From assembly GCA_020310875.1 (NCBI GenBank), contig CM035417.1, positions 106,930,279 through 106,994,278 of the forward strand: 64,000 nt of DNA. The letters run 5' to 3'. This DNA comes from Ceratopteris richardii (taxonomy: Eukaryota; Streptophyta; Polypodiopsida; Polypodiales; Pteridaceae). The notes below the pieces were generated by a model. The model saw only the letters and a program-made list of their open reading frames with translations. It had not been told where the DNA came from and did not search any database. Shown piece after piece: positions 43,512 through 55,800 of this stretch (position 1 is its first letter; the number at the start of each line of letters is the position of its first letter). Both the position numbers and the translations under genes were made by a program.

Positions 43512-44460
43512 GCCCTCTTAGTCCAACACATAAAACACTAAACACTGAGAAGAAAGATAATCTCAATGATAAGAGGATCCATGTAGTACCACAATCTTCA
43601 ATGGGTTTGGGAATGATGGAAAAGAGGGAAGGAATATGGGAAGCGTAGGAAATGATAGAACAATAGAGGGTGTAGTGGATAGAATAAAAAAAGGTTAAGG
43701 GTAATGGAGATGGGAGGATTTGGAGAAATGAACTTGATTGAAATAGAAATGTTACAAAGACATTGTGACTTATAGATTACAAGCATACTTAGCTCTCTCA
43801 ATATAGGGACATGGGGTAGATCCCTTCTCCTAGCTTTGGAGCACCCACTACAACCACAACATGTACTTGCATACAACTCTTCTTCATTTTGGAGGGAACC
43901 CAACGGGTGCTTTTATAGGCCTTTTGGGGAGATATTTAGGGATGATATTGTGAGATGTATTGTGTATATAGTTTGTATTTCTGGTGAAATAGGAACTGTT
44001 TACAAAGATCCAAAAGATTGTAGACTCACAAGGGTATGATATATGTTCTATTTTTACATACTTCTTGGATATTTGGGGATTTATAACAAACATATTATAT
44101 TTTGTCCTCAAAATGTGTGAAATTAGTCCTTTTGACTAAAATTTGATTTTGGATCATGATACTTTTGAGTTTAGTGCCCAAAAATATAAGAAATATCCAT
44201 AAACAAAAGGTCTCCTTTGTTGAAAATTCAAAAAGGTATGATACGGTTATGAGGACTTTGAAAACACTTTTGTTTCATTCTAAAGAGACTGGGACAAGGT
44301 TAAATACATGAATATTATAGAATTTCCATCTCTCTTTTATATTTCTCTTCCATATTGACCATTTCTCTTTTACTAGAAGGGAAGATAGTCATATCTTCAA
44401 TGGTGGGGTCCACTTGATTCATATTTATTTTATAGATATCCATATCATATAAATAACATA
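43512..44460. other. Right flank of gypsy-1: rest of tandem repeat, then unassigned
   Basis: 43512-43545 completes the third tandem unit (gccctcttagtccaacacataaaacac). Beyond it no coding sequence is recognised. The stretch may be the rest of the gypsy-3 LTR followed by unknown DNA. Purine-rich patches (43610-43720) are noted. Confidence 0.4.
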
Positions 44461-46039
44461 TTAAATATATAGAATACTATTATTGTTAGAGGAGGTATAA
44501 AAAATATAGCCCACAATGTATTCCCCCTCTTGATAAGAATGGAGGGTGCCTATTTTACATATTGATAGTTTTTTAGCCAAAACGAGAAACCATTTGAAGC
44601 ACATAAACACTTGAGACTCTTCTTTCAATGGATAAGCCCATGCATGCATGGAAGAATCATCAATAAAATTCATGAAGTAAAGATAGTTCCTAAAAGAAGG
44701 TGTCTACATAAGACCATAAACATCACTGTGAACAAGCTTCTACTTATGAGTAGGACAAACAAAACCATCTTTAGGAAAGGAGGAACACTGAATTTTGACC
44801 AAAATGTAGCCTTCGTAGACATGCTTACCAGTTGCCTCATGTTTGGGTAGAGAGGACACCATTTCAGATTTCTATAGTTAAAACAAACTAGCCAAATTTG
44901 GATGAACAAAGCATGCATGCCAAAGATTTGCACCTCAAGTAGCCTCATAATCTTGAACTGCACATGTTGAATCATTGATAGATTTTGCATAGTCTATGAG
45001 CTTATACAACCCATGACATAAAATGTCAGAATTAATAATGACATCGTGCTTTAAGAGATCATGAAATGTACACCTATCATCAATAGATTTGACAACCAAG
45101 ACAATCTTTGCTAATGCTAAAACTGACAATAGATTTTTTTTTTTAATTTGTGGCACAAATAAAGCATCTGATAATGTCAAAGAAATATGACCACCAGTAG
45201 TCAGAATGATCTTAAAGAATCCCATGATAGGATAAGAGGAGTTTTTGATGCATGTGATAGTATTCCCTGTAAGGGAAGACTCAAGTGAATTGAAGGAACT
45301 GTGGTGTAAGGTAATATGTTTGGTTGTCCTACTATCAAAGTACCAAGCATCTAAGTCTACTATAGAAAAACACTATTCATGAGAAGATGGGCCACAACTG
45401 CGAACAATAGTAAAAGCCCATTCTTCATTTTGTACAAGATTAACAAACTCTGTTTTAGGTATAGAGGCCTCTACAACAACCATTCCAACATCTTTTTTCT
45501 TTGCTTCTTTTGTAGTCATTTTTGGACAACACTTTGTGGCATGATCATTTCCTTTACAATATTTGTAGAACTATTTTTGCTTTTCTATTTTCTTTTTGTC
45601 TTTGTCTTCCTTCTTCGATTGTGTAGCATTAGCTGATTTCTGATTACTAGTAGATGAGCTCCATTTATTTTTGCCCATCCGACTAGCTAAGAAAGCTTGA
45701 TCTCCAACACACATAATGGATCTCTTCTACCTTGACTGATCTTCATGCAATAAAATAGAGACTAAATCCTTAAATGTTAAGGAATTTGGATTGCCGTTGA
45801 TTATCAACCCAAGAGTAGAATAAAAATTCTAATATGAATATGGAAGACCATTAAGTGCTTTGCGCAAGTGAGCTATTTGGCAATACTTCATCTACAAAAA
45901 TTAGTTTCTCTTTAAAATCTTTGATCTTTGTCAAAAATATCTCCATAGAATCTCCTTCATTCATAGGCTCACTCTCCAATTGTTTTCAGAGGTAAACAAC
46001 ACAAGCCTCATTTCTTGCTTGGTATAAATTGGTAATTGT
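44461..46039 (-). pseudogene. Copia-E gag end, protease, start of integrase (decayed)
   Basis: The minus strand holds, from right to left: gag (ITNLYQARNEACVVYL), a degenerate knuckle (FYKYCKGNDHATKCC, first Cys lost), a protease remnant (WYFDSRTTKHIT, where DSG has become DSR), GAG-pre-integrase (LWHACFVHPNLASL) and the start of integrase (KLVHSDVYGLM, FIDDSSMHAWAYPL). Many stops and frameshifts are present. RT, RNase H and the 3' LTR are missing; homology ends near 44460. The gag start is on the other side of the hAT-like insertion, at 59454-59790. Confidence 0.82.
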
Positions 46040-46469
46040 ATCCCAAGCTAGGCTGCATTATTCGTTATTCAATAATTCGTTTATTCCTGAATAATTATGA
46101 AATTTTACGGTAACCCTCCATTATTTGACTGAATTATTCGGTGCCACATCAGCTTATTCGGAGATGAGTGAATACTTTTTGCATGGTAATTCGTCAAATT
46201 TCGATCGAACGCGCTTTCGATCAAAAAAGTTTTCGATCGAAAATTTTATTGGTCGAAAAGTCTTCGATCGAATTACATTTTGATCCAAAAAAATTTGGTC
46301 GAATAGTTTTTAATAAAAGAACACAGGTAGAATCATTTTTCATAAGAGTTGCTTTGTTTTTTATGAACTTACAGTGTCGTAGATAGAACAAAGTATAAAT
46401 TGTTGCTATACATATTTACTTTTGTACTTAAAGCATAAAGAAAAATATATTTGTTTGCGAATTAAAAAC

Positions 46470-46599
46470 TATTGTGATTGTTTGACTCAACATTGATTCT
46501 TACTTCACAATAGTATATGTATGTGTGTATGATTGTGAGTAAATATGTATTGTGATTGTTTGAATCAATATTGATTCTTACTTCTCAATAGTATATGTA
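46470..46599. repeat. 78-bp tandem duplication
   Basis: tattgtgattgtttga.tca at 46470 recurs at 46548 with the same order (ttgattcttacttc.caatagtatatgtatg). The second unit is cut by the copia-F LTR at 46600. Confidence 0.85.
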
Positions 46600-46892
46600 T
46601 GTTAGGTGTGTGTAGAAGTGTGAGAGACACACGAGAAGCACACACAAAGAGGACAAACTTAGCAAGACACACGGAGAAGACGATGGCTGGAATAGCTCTC
46701 TCTATTGATGATAAAACTTAACTAAAGTAAGAGGTGAATGATATCCCTAAGTACAAAGTACCACCACATATGAGAGTATCAAGTATGTGGTAACATGGGG
46801 AAAAAACCTCTAGGAAGCACTAGAGTAAAAAGTGCCCATGTATAGGGAAAAGGTTCACATCAAAGCTACTCGAGGAACACATAAGTGTAACA
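46600..46892 (-). repeat. Copia-F 3' LTR
   Basis: 293 bp with ends TGTTAGGTG and GTGTAACA, followed by aaccccccctgga, a polypurine tract on the minus strand. The preceding atgta (46595-46599) would be its target duplication. The 5' LTR is missing, so this is unconfirmed. Confidence 0.7.
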
Positions 46893-46959
46893 AACCCCCC
46901 TGGAGCGAATGATGTGAACACATACAGGGAGTGACAAATCAGCCCCCACAAGGTAATAA

Positions 46960-49363
46960 GCCTAAGGCTTTGCGAAAAGCTTCAAACTTTTCCCGTGGAA
47001 GAGCATTGGTGAATATGTCTACCACATTATTGTGTGTAGCACATATACCAAATCAATATCTCCTGCATGAAGGCGCTCTCTCACATAGTGATAATGCACC
47101 TCAATATGTTTGGTCCATGCATGAAACACTGGGTTTCCTGCAACAGCCAAAGGACTCTGACTATCTGTGAGAATATGTGTAGCAGCATCAATCTCCATGC
47201 AAAGATCCATCAATAGGTGTCTCAGCCATATACACTCTATTGTCGCTGTGAAAACTGCCCTGTACTCAGGTTCACAACTCAATGTCGCCACTGTAGGTTG
47301 CTTCTTACTCAACCAAGATATGCATGAGTCTCCAAGGAAAAAGCAATTACCACTAGTGGACACGCGAGTATCATAACTACCAGCCCAATCACTATCTGTA
47401 AAAGCATGCAAGCATGGCTGAACATCTCTGCCATAAAAGAGACCTAAACTCAAAGTGCCTCACAGATATCTAAACACATGTTTCTCCGCTTGCCAATGCT
47501 TAGTGTCAGGGTTATGCATGAATCGACTCAACTAGGAAACTGCATACTGTATATCCGACCTTGTGTTGCATGCATATATAAGACATCCCACAACTTGTTG
47601 ATAAAGAGAAGTGTCAAATGCATCACTGGAATCCTCAACTGAGAACCTGAATCCTATCTCAACTTGTGTGGAACTGGCTTACAATCCTCAAAGTCAAAAT
47701 GCTGAAGTAGTTTTTCAACATACTTTGCTTGATGCATAATAATTCCCCCCTCAATGGATACAAACTAGATGCCAAGATAGTAGCTCAATAGACCAAGATA
47801 AGTGACATCAAAAGTATGCTGCAAATCAGCCATAAGAATGTAAAGTTTTGCATCACATGACCCAGTCAAGAGTATGTCATCAACATAAAGAACAAGCAGT
47901 ATAAGATCAGCCCCATTTTTGCGTACATAAAGTGTGCTTTCAATCGGACTACATGTGAAGCCAAGAGCAATCAAGTGCTTATGGATTTTGTCATACCATG
48001 CACGTGGAGCTTGCTTGAGACCATACAAGGCTTTATGCAAGCGACAAACCATATGCTCTTTCCCTTTCATAGAAAATCCAGGAGGTTGCTTCACATAAAC
48101 CTCTTCTTGTAAATCACCATTCAAGAAGGCTATTTTTATGTCCAACTGATGCACTTTCCAACCTCGATGGGTAGCCAATGCAACCACAGTACGAATGGTA
48201 GTCATGCGTGAAGTAGGTGCAAAAGTTTCCTCATAGTCAATGCCATATTGTTGGGCATATCCTTTGGCAACCAATCTACCTTTGTAGCGATCAATGCTAC
48301 CATCAGATTTTCTTTTAATCTTATAAACCCACTTTGTACCAATGGCATTCTTTCCTTTTGGCAATTCACATAACTCCCAAGTACCATTCCTATGTATGGA
48401 ATCCATTTCTGATTGCATAGCACTCATCCATTGTGGATCTTCACATGCATCTTCAAAAGAAAGTGGCTCTTCATTACATGCTGTAGCAACAAGAGAATAA
48501 TCCAAAAAATTACTTGATGCATGCTGAGAGCTTGATCTTGTTCTACAAAGTAAAGGTGCACTCAATTTGCTATCCTGCAAAGTTTGTTTCAGCCACTTTG
48601 GCATAGATTGTGCACTCTTGATGGACATGCGTTCATTATGTAAAACATCTTCAATATGTACATCATGTGTGGGCTGAATTTCATGCTCATTTTCAACCAT
48701 ATTTTGATGCAAATGTTCAGCCATATGTGGCTGGAAATTTCCAGCAGTTTTGATATTTTTTAGCTGAAATTTTTCAGCCATGTTTGGCTGGAGATTCTCT
48801 GCATTTTGAGCCCTATTTGGCTGGAATTTTTCAGCCCTTTGAGCCTCAATTGACTGGTCTACATGGCCATAGTCAAGTGGACCATTTTGGAACAAAGGCA
48901 TGAGTGTATCAAACACATCTTTGAGCTAACTGTTGGCAGTTTTTTGCATTCAAGTAGAGGAAAAACTGAATTTTCAGCAAATACCACATCTCGACTCACA
49001 ATAATTATGTTCGTCAATGGATGGTACAACCAATATCCCTTACTTTCAGCACTATAACCAACAAATATATATTTCTTTGCCTTGTCATGAAGTTTGTGAC
49101 GTTGTTGTGATGGCAAAAGAGCATATGCCAAACAACCAAACACACGCATATGACTAGCCATAGGCTTATGACCATTCCAAGCCTCATAAGGAGTGATGAC
49201 TCTCAATGCTTTTGTAGGGATGTGATTCAACACATAATTTGCAAACATGACTGCTTCCATCCAAAACTTATCAGGAAGATGCTTTCCTTTAACCATACAT
49301 CGTGCCATTTCAAGTAGAGTTCTATTTTTACGCTCGGCAACACCATTTTGTTGAGGTGTATAT
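46960..49363 (-). pseudogene. Copia-F integrase C-part, RT, RNase H
   Basis: The minus strand gives integrase from YTPQQNGVAERKNRTLLEMARCM (49340) to GYSAESKGYWLYHP, a frameshift near 48900, then a linker with about six short repeats of the type AEKFQ/NLQPNMAE. RT follows (GTKWVYKIKRKSDGS, LDIKIAFLNGDLQEEV, YVDDILLTGS near 47880) to YYLGI at 47765. A decayed stretch (47454-47764) comes next, and then RNase H (DSDWAGSYDTRVSTSG, VATLSCEPEYRAV). In the RT core, KNAF reads KIAF. It is broken by stops, shifts and the LTR element inserted at 49364; the upstream part lies at 58209-58968. Confidence 0.88.
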
Positions 49364-49691
49364 TGTTGAGAGATCCATGCTCCACCCTTTTGTCCAAAGC
49401 TAGTTTCATTCTCATGCAAGTTCACTTATCCCACATGCAAGGGAACTCTCCCAAACTCCATATAAGCAAGGCCCTCCTTCACTCCTCACAAGTCATTCCA
49501 CTCTAGCTCATTGCCAAGAGTGTGCTTCCACTCCTTATGGAGTCTCCATGCTCATAGAGCATCTTATGTAAGTCATTTCCATTTCTACTTTAATTCATTC
49601 ATCATGTTTTGTTATCTTTTGTTCCTTCCTCCTTAGCTTGTTTGATGTGTGCATGTGAGTAGAGTAGGAGTAGTCCTTTTTCATTCCAACA
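49364..49691 (+). repeat. 5' LTR of the non-autonomous element
   Basis: Begins TGTTGAGAGATCC and ends CATTCCAACA. From about base 24 on it matches 57896-58203 closely. The short antisense frame MRMKLALDK occurs in both copies and is LTR noise. Confidence 0.85.
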
Positions 49692-49703
49692 TGGTATCAG
49701 AGC
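49692..49703 (+). other. Primer-binding site of the non-autonomous element
   Basis: TGGTATCAGAGC abuts the LTR without a spacer. This initiator-Met-tRNA type marks the element as copia-like. Confidence 0.9.
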
Positions 49704-50034
49704 ATAGGTTAATTGCTTTTCCTTTTGAGTTATGTTTTTTGTTATCTTTATCATTAGCATGTTACATACCTTTAATCCCTCCCTCCCTCCCATTTCGCAT
49801 TGTTCCCAATAAAAAGTGCTTTCCAGCACTATGTTCATTCTTGATGATGCAAGATTTTAGTCCTTTCTCTTTTCTTTTATGTAAGTGCTTATGAGCACTA
49901 CTTTCATAAGGAATAAAAGTGTTTTCAACACTACTCTTATTGGAATAAATCACATGCTTAGCTCTTTCAAGCATAGCATGAAGGAGACTCTCCATGGCTC
50001 ATGAAAAGATCATTCTGGATGGTCAATCAAGGAA

Positions 50035-50245
50035 CGTCTTCAAACAAGCTCTGTATCGAATGCTTTGTGCTCCCATTGTTTCGACATTCGAGAGCAAAAT
50101 CTCACCATCAGGTGACAACTTATCAATGTTGTAGCGAAATTGAAGCCAGATTGGTGAGGAGCGCTTTGTTGTAGATGACAATAGACACGGATGAGATAAC
50201 ATAGAGACTGAGTGCCCCATTATTTCCAAGCTGCATTCTCGTGCC
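50035..50245 (-). pseudogene. Captured fragment of a plant nucleotide-sugar transporter gene
   Basis: Minus-strand translation gives MQLGNNGALSLYVISSVSIV, then IYNKALLTNL. After a one-base frame change it gives GFNFATTLISCHLMVRFC and, after a few residues, EHKAFDTELV. From memory this pattern (S-S-V-S-I-V-I-x-N-K-A-L, then F-A-T-T-L-x-S-x-H-L-M-V-x-F-C, then E-H-K-x-F-D) is the first transmembrane region of plant UDP-xylose-type transporters of the TPT/nucleotide-sugar transporter family, in which NKALM..L.F.FATTLTSWHLMV is typical. The fragment covers only about 60 residues of a protein of about 350, is frameshifted, and lies antisense to its carrier element. It was presumably captured from a transcript or gene and is not functional. 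The flanks 50246-51015 may include more captured non-coding sequence. Confidence 0.75.
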
Positions 50246-51000
50246 CTCTGTAGCTGAAGAGGGCTACGCTCGAGGATCTCAGAAGAATAGAGCAATGTGC
50301 ATAGAGCAAGATAAAGAGCCCATCTTCTTCGGGTGACTCAAATCAATGCATGTGTAGAAACTCCAGGCTTCCACTACGTTCTTGCTTGCGTCCGTGGAGC
50401 CTTGCTGGCAAATACACCTACTTCACTTACTGTCGACATGTCCAGACATCGCCTGTAGGTCCAAAACTCCAAATGCTCTTACAGAATGTGGAATCCATTT
50501 GCAGGCACATGATACTGATCGAGAGAAGCAGACTACGAAGTCATTCTGTGAATTACGCTCTAGTCACACAGATAAAGACAGATGTGAATGGATCAGGTAC
50601 GAGGGCAAAAAACATCCGGTGCCAGAGAAAATGGATTAATCCTCAACGCTGCAGTGAACATCTGAAAATACTGTTGCTGAACCCACATATGTGTGCACCG
50701 TGCGGTGATGTTCAATGTAGTAGCCAAAGATTGGAGCGCAATTGTCAGGCGAGAGAAGATAGATGGAATGAAGCTCTTCACGTGCGTGGAGAATAACAGA
50801 GATAGACTATGGAGGACGGGTGTAACCTACTGTAGCGCTTCAAAAATCCATGAAGCATTCAAAAGGTCCATACTGGGGCTTCATTGCATCCGGCATTCAC
50901 TACATTCGGTGTACCTGATTATGCACGAAATGCTGATATTGTAGCGGCCGATGCTGAGCAATGACAATTTTGTCCAGGATCAGTGCATGAGATGTCTGCA
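50246..51000. other. Internal sequence of the non-autonomous element, origin unknown
   Basis: The base composition is more balanced than in the surrounding retroelements, and no coding similarity is recognised. It may be further captured host sequence. Its continuation after the LINE is 56790 to about 57330. Confidence 0.4.
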
Positions 51001-51256
51001 AAAACACAGAGATAAGAGTTGTTTTCTGATCTTAAAAACTTTACTAATCTGGAGTGCAGAGGAACGAAGACTAGGTTTAAGGCGGTGTGCGTAGTGGGCG
51101 TAGTGGAGCTTTAATGGCCTTGGGTTGAGGGTTTTTCCCTCCCCCCCTGCGAGTCCCTCCCCTCAGTTGGGAGGGCGCTCGCCTGTGTGCTTCGCCCCTG
51201 CGGGGTGCAGCGCCTTCTGGTTGTTCTGGCTCTGTCGTCTTCACTTCTATCTTTCC

Positions 51257-52855
51257 ATGGCACTCTTCGAAGCACTGCGAAACGACATGTCCATGGTCGA
51301 TGCTTCACCGACCGTGGGACTGGAGGGGAACGCGCGCGCTCTGTCTACTACATTGGGTATGCAATAGGTAGGTGTATGTGGCTCTGGTAATGAGGACTTG
51401 GCTATGGTTGATGCCCCTGCTGGCTGCATGGAGTCTCGCAGGAACTCTGTCGCGCACTCTCAACAGAAATCGTATGCCGACTCCATTAAAAACAAAGGTA
51501 ACCTCTTTACTGCTCCTGTTTTGTCTAGCTGTGGCGGTTCTGATAAAAATAAGGGTTTAGAGGGAGCCGAATGTTCGGAAAACCCTCATCGTCTGCTTGT
51601 GGAAGACATCCCTAGCGAAGATGATGAAGAAGATTCTTTCATTATTGACAGATCCTCCCTGGATAGTTGGCAAGAACACCTATTGGGTAGGGTTGTGATA
51701 GGACTGTGTCACGGTCCCAGACCGCCGCATGATGTGCTCAAAAGTTGGATAAAATCCCACTGGGAAGCTAGGGGGTTAATGGTTAAACACATTCAGTACT
51801 GTCCTAACAATTTCTATCTCTTCTTCTTTGAAGAGGCTAACAGCGCCTTACAGGTTATTAGTGAAGCCCAATGGCTTATCAGAAATGTCCCCATGTCTTT
51901 TTTCAAGTGGCATGTTGGTTTTAACCCCAAGGGCCCAAAGCCTACTAAGATCCCGGTTTGGGTTGAATTCCCTGAGCTTCCTATAGACTTTTACCCATGG
52001 ATTGAGCAAATTGGGAACATGATTGGTAGAGTTTTAGGCCAAAAATCCAGAAACAGCATCATAAATACCAAATGGGACCCCCAAGTGTTAATAGAAATAG
52101 ATGTGTCCAAAGAGATCAAGACTCAAATAGCTATCAAGGATTCTCAAGGAAAGAAGTTACACACCCAAAGGATCACCTACCGGAATTTGCCTAACGCCTG
52201 CTACAATTGCTATAAACAGGGCCATTTAATTCGGGATTGCCCCCTCATCGTTTCGCGAAATGAGGAAGGTAATCTTGAAAAACAAGGTGTTCAGTCTGCT
52301 TCTAATAATTCCCCCAATGTCCCGAGTAAAAAGCATGTTCAAAAACCTAAAAAAAAGTCTTTTAAGTCAGATAACCCATATGATGTTTTGCTAGAAAATA
52401 TATCTAATCCTTTTGATGACAATATCCTTGCAGGCGGAGATCATTCTGTTGAGGAACAGAATGAGAACACTGATCCCAATTTGAATGTTACAGGTATTTC
52501 CAAAACCGCTCAGGCAGGTAATGATGACCATCGTTCTGCAGGTAACTGGAAGATGATTGGAAAAAAAAATAAGGTTATTCAGGAATCAACTTGTATAAGG
52601 GATAACCCTTGCTTCTCCCAACATAATAATGATGTGCCCAAGCCCTCTTTTGATCATTTCAGTAAGGAACTAGATGCGATGGATCAAGATTCTATTAATT
52701 GCATGAACGAGGAAGGGGAACACTGTGAAGTTGTTCCCATGTCTCAGGATTTGGTCTCTATCACTGACCACAATAAGGCTAATAAGCCTAAAAGGAAGGA
52801 AGCGGTCAGGTTATCCGCCTCTGCGCCCAAACCGACCAAAAACAGTCGTAAATGA
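51257..52855 (+). pseudogene. LINE ORF1: DUF4283/zinc-knuckle RNA-binding protein
   Basis: The first ATG in frame after the 5' UTR is at 51257 (MALFEALRNDMSMVD), but a TAG at 51365 stops it. The ATG at 51404 opens the remaining 483 aa, so either the native start is 51404 or the 51365 stop is a mutation. The protein has a DUF4283-type domain (SLDSWQEHLLGRVVIGLCHG to the PVWVEFPELPIDFY block, about 60-190) and one CCHC knuckle (CYNCYKQGHLIRDC, near 52200). A Ser/Asn-rich, charged tail follows. In plant LINEs such proteins bind the element RNA. The stop TGA (52853-52855) overlaps the ORF2 start by ATGA. Confidence 0.85.
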
Positions 52856-55800
52856 TTTTTCTGTTGCTGATGTTTGATCTTAAAATTATTTCTCTAAATG
52901 TGAAAGGGTTGACAGACGTTGTCAGGCCCAAAATGATTAATTGCTGGATAAAGTTACTTCCCTGCATTCCTGATATCTTCTGCTTGTAGGAAGTTAAAGT
53001 AGGTGGAGATACGTTGCGTTGGCATCTTAACATTCTTGCCCCGAATTTCACTTGGTATTATACCAGCCATTTTAGTGGCAAAGGTGGTGCTGTTGTTGGT
53101 CTGTCAAGTTCTATTTCCAAGTCTTTTAAGGATGTTGTTTTAAGCAACTCCCATCAGTGGTGTGCTGTCAAGCTGGGAGACCCGTTTAATTGTACTATTA
53201 TTTCTGTGTATGCTTCTAATTTGTGTACTGAAAGGAAAGCCTGCTGGGAAGAATTATGTTCCTTTGACAGTCCTGTTATTATGGCAGGTGATTTTAATAT
53301 GGTTACTGCTGTGCAAGATAGATGGGAAAGAAAAGGGAGCTGTATTTTTGGCTCAGAAAAACATGCTTGGTTTAATTTATGTAATCACCTGGACTTATCT
53401 GACCTTTCTTGTAATTCGGGCTTTTCTTGGTCTAACAAGCAAGTTGGGGACAACTATAGAGCGGCTAGGCTGGATAGATGCTATGCGAGTTCGGGATTTG
53501 CCCAAGATTGTTGGGATATTAGTAGCAAGATTGATCACTCCCTGCTAGTTTCGGATCATAAACCCCTTTTTATAACCTTCAGAAAAGGCTCTCCTAACTA
53601 TAGATCTGGTCGGCCTCACATTGACTATAGTCTGCTCAAGATTCCTAGCATAATGAACCGTACTAAAGATATCATCGCCCACTACTTTAAGGTTTTTAGT
53701 TCCCCTACTACTGCGTGGGAGCATGCTGTTAAGGGGATCCAAAAGCTTTTCACTTCCTATAGAAAGCAAGCTTTAGATAGGAGGTCTCAGAGGAGACTTG
53801 CTCTTATGAATCAGCTTAAAGCCTTTGATGTTAATTCCAAAGAGTATCTTGAATGCTCTGTGAGACTGAGTAAAGAGAGGTACCTGGAAGCTAGGAGCTC
53901 CCTTTCTATTTCAAGAGAATTCTGGAGTGAAAACTTGGATCGGAACAATAAGCACATGTTTGCTCTTATGAAAAAGAGGAAAGTTAGGGATTTTGTCCCT
54001 CCTATTAAGAAAAGTGACGGGAGTTTTACCTCCAATATGGAAGAGGCTCTGCAGGAAACCAAGAGATTCTTTATGGATGTTTTCTCTGTGTCTCCCAAGT
54101 GGGGGGAGGACATCCAGAGGGCCAGAGCTACTATTGCTTTAAAAAGGAAAAAAATGATTCCGGAGTGCCTGGCTCCTATTCTGGACCTGCCCCTCACTGG
54201 TGGTGAGATCAAAGAAACTATCAATAAACTGAAACCTTGTAAGTCTCCTGGGTTGGATGGATTACCTAATGAATTCTTTATCATTCTTAAGGATTTTCTC
54301 ACTCCCTATATTCTCTTGATCTGGGAGGAAGTTTCTGGTAAAGGTTATCTCCCTTGCTCTATTAACACTGGGGTTATTAAACTTATTCATAAGAGAGGTC
54401 CCAAAGAGGACCTTAACAACTGGAGGCCCATCACTTGCCTAAATACCATTTACAAAATTTTTGCTGCTACTCTTGCTAGGAGACTTAGCCCTTTGATGAA
54501 CCAGCTTATCCTCCCTGAGCAAAAAGGCTTTATTAAAGGCAGGTTTATTCTTGATGCTATCATTTCCCTTTGGGAAGGCATGGACTATGCTAAAGAGTCT
54601 GGCCAAGATCATTACTTCTTTAAAATTGATTTTGACAAAGCCTATGACAGGATTGAGTGGGATTTTGTTCTTCAGTCCCTTCATGACTTAGGTTTGGGAA
54701 GGAGATTTATTAAGTATGTGAGTACCCTTTTTGGAAATGCTTTTTCTAGAGTCTCTATTAATGGCCACATTTCTGCCCCCTTCAAGTTGGCTAGATCTAT
54801 AAGACAAGGTTGCCCTTTGGCCCCTCTTCTTTTTGCCATTGCTAGTGATGCTTTGGGTTGGTTAGTGAAGGATGCCATATCAGAAGGTAAGATTAAAGGT
54901 ATTTGCATTCCCAACTCCCCAGCCCCTCTGTGTCTTCAGATGTTCGCTGATGATACCAATGTTGTTTTAAAAAATGATCCTCAATCCCTAACTAAGTTTC
55001 TGGAATGTCTGGATGTTTTTTGTCTGGCCAGTGGATCCAGGGTCAACCACAGTAAAACTGGCTTTAAAGCCTCTGATAATTCTACTCCTGATATTATTTC
55101 CCAACTTGGGTGCAGTATTATAAAAGAAGGAGTGATATTTAGGCTTCTTGGGATTCCGATGGGATTCAATGTTTCTTTCGGTCAAAGGTGGGATTGGGTC
55201 TGTGAAAAATTCAAAAAAGGTTTGGAGGTTTGGTATGATTCGAACTCCTCCCTTCCTCATCGTTCTTTTATCCTCAATCATTATCTTTTACCTAAACTTG
55301 TCTACTTCCTGTCTTGTTGGGCTCCGTCCAAAAATCAGCTTAATCAGGTGATCTCGATGGCCAAAAGATTCTTATGGGGGGGTTCTGCCAACAGAAAGAA
55401 AATTGCCAAAGTCCCTTGGGATATCTGTTGCATGAATAAAGAAAAAGGGGGTTTGGGGCTGAAATGCCCAAAAAAAATGGCTGACACCCTGTCAGCAAAA
55501 TGGATTCTTAGAAGCATTGGAAACAATGATATATGGGCTTCTCTGATTCAAAGAACAGCTAACAAATTTTTTTTGACTAATTACAGGGCCTGGAATAACA
55601 TTAATCTTTGGGACATTATTTCCTGTCCTCACCCCATCTCCCCTGTTGGTAGTCCTCTGGTTTGTAGATTCTGGAATTCTTGGTTCAAAGCTAAAAGTTC
55701 TTTCTGTCCTTCTGATAAGATGTCTCTTATGGCTCAGTTCTATATGCAGGAATCTCCTTGGCTAGGTTGGCTGGCCAATAGAAATAATGGGATCATTTCT

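Noticed and set aside
43836..44039. Short gene right of gypsy-1
   Set aside because: Only 67 codons, no motif, in an AT-rich region with frames of similar size on both strands.
50350..50796. Host gene in the internal region of the non-autonomous element
   Set aside because: The open frame here shows no recognisable domain, overlaps other random frames of similar length and is flanked by a frameshifted fragment. Treated as captured or non-coding sequence.
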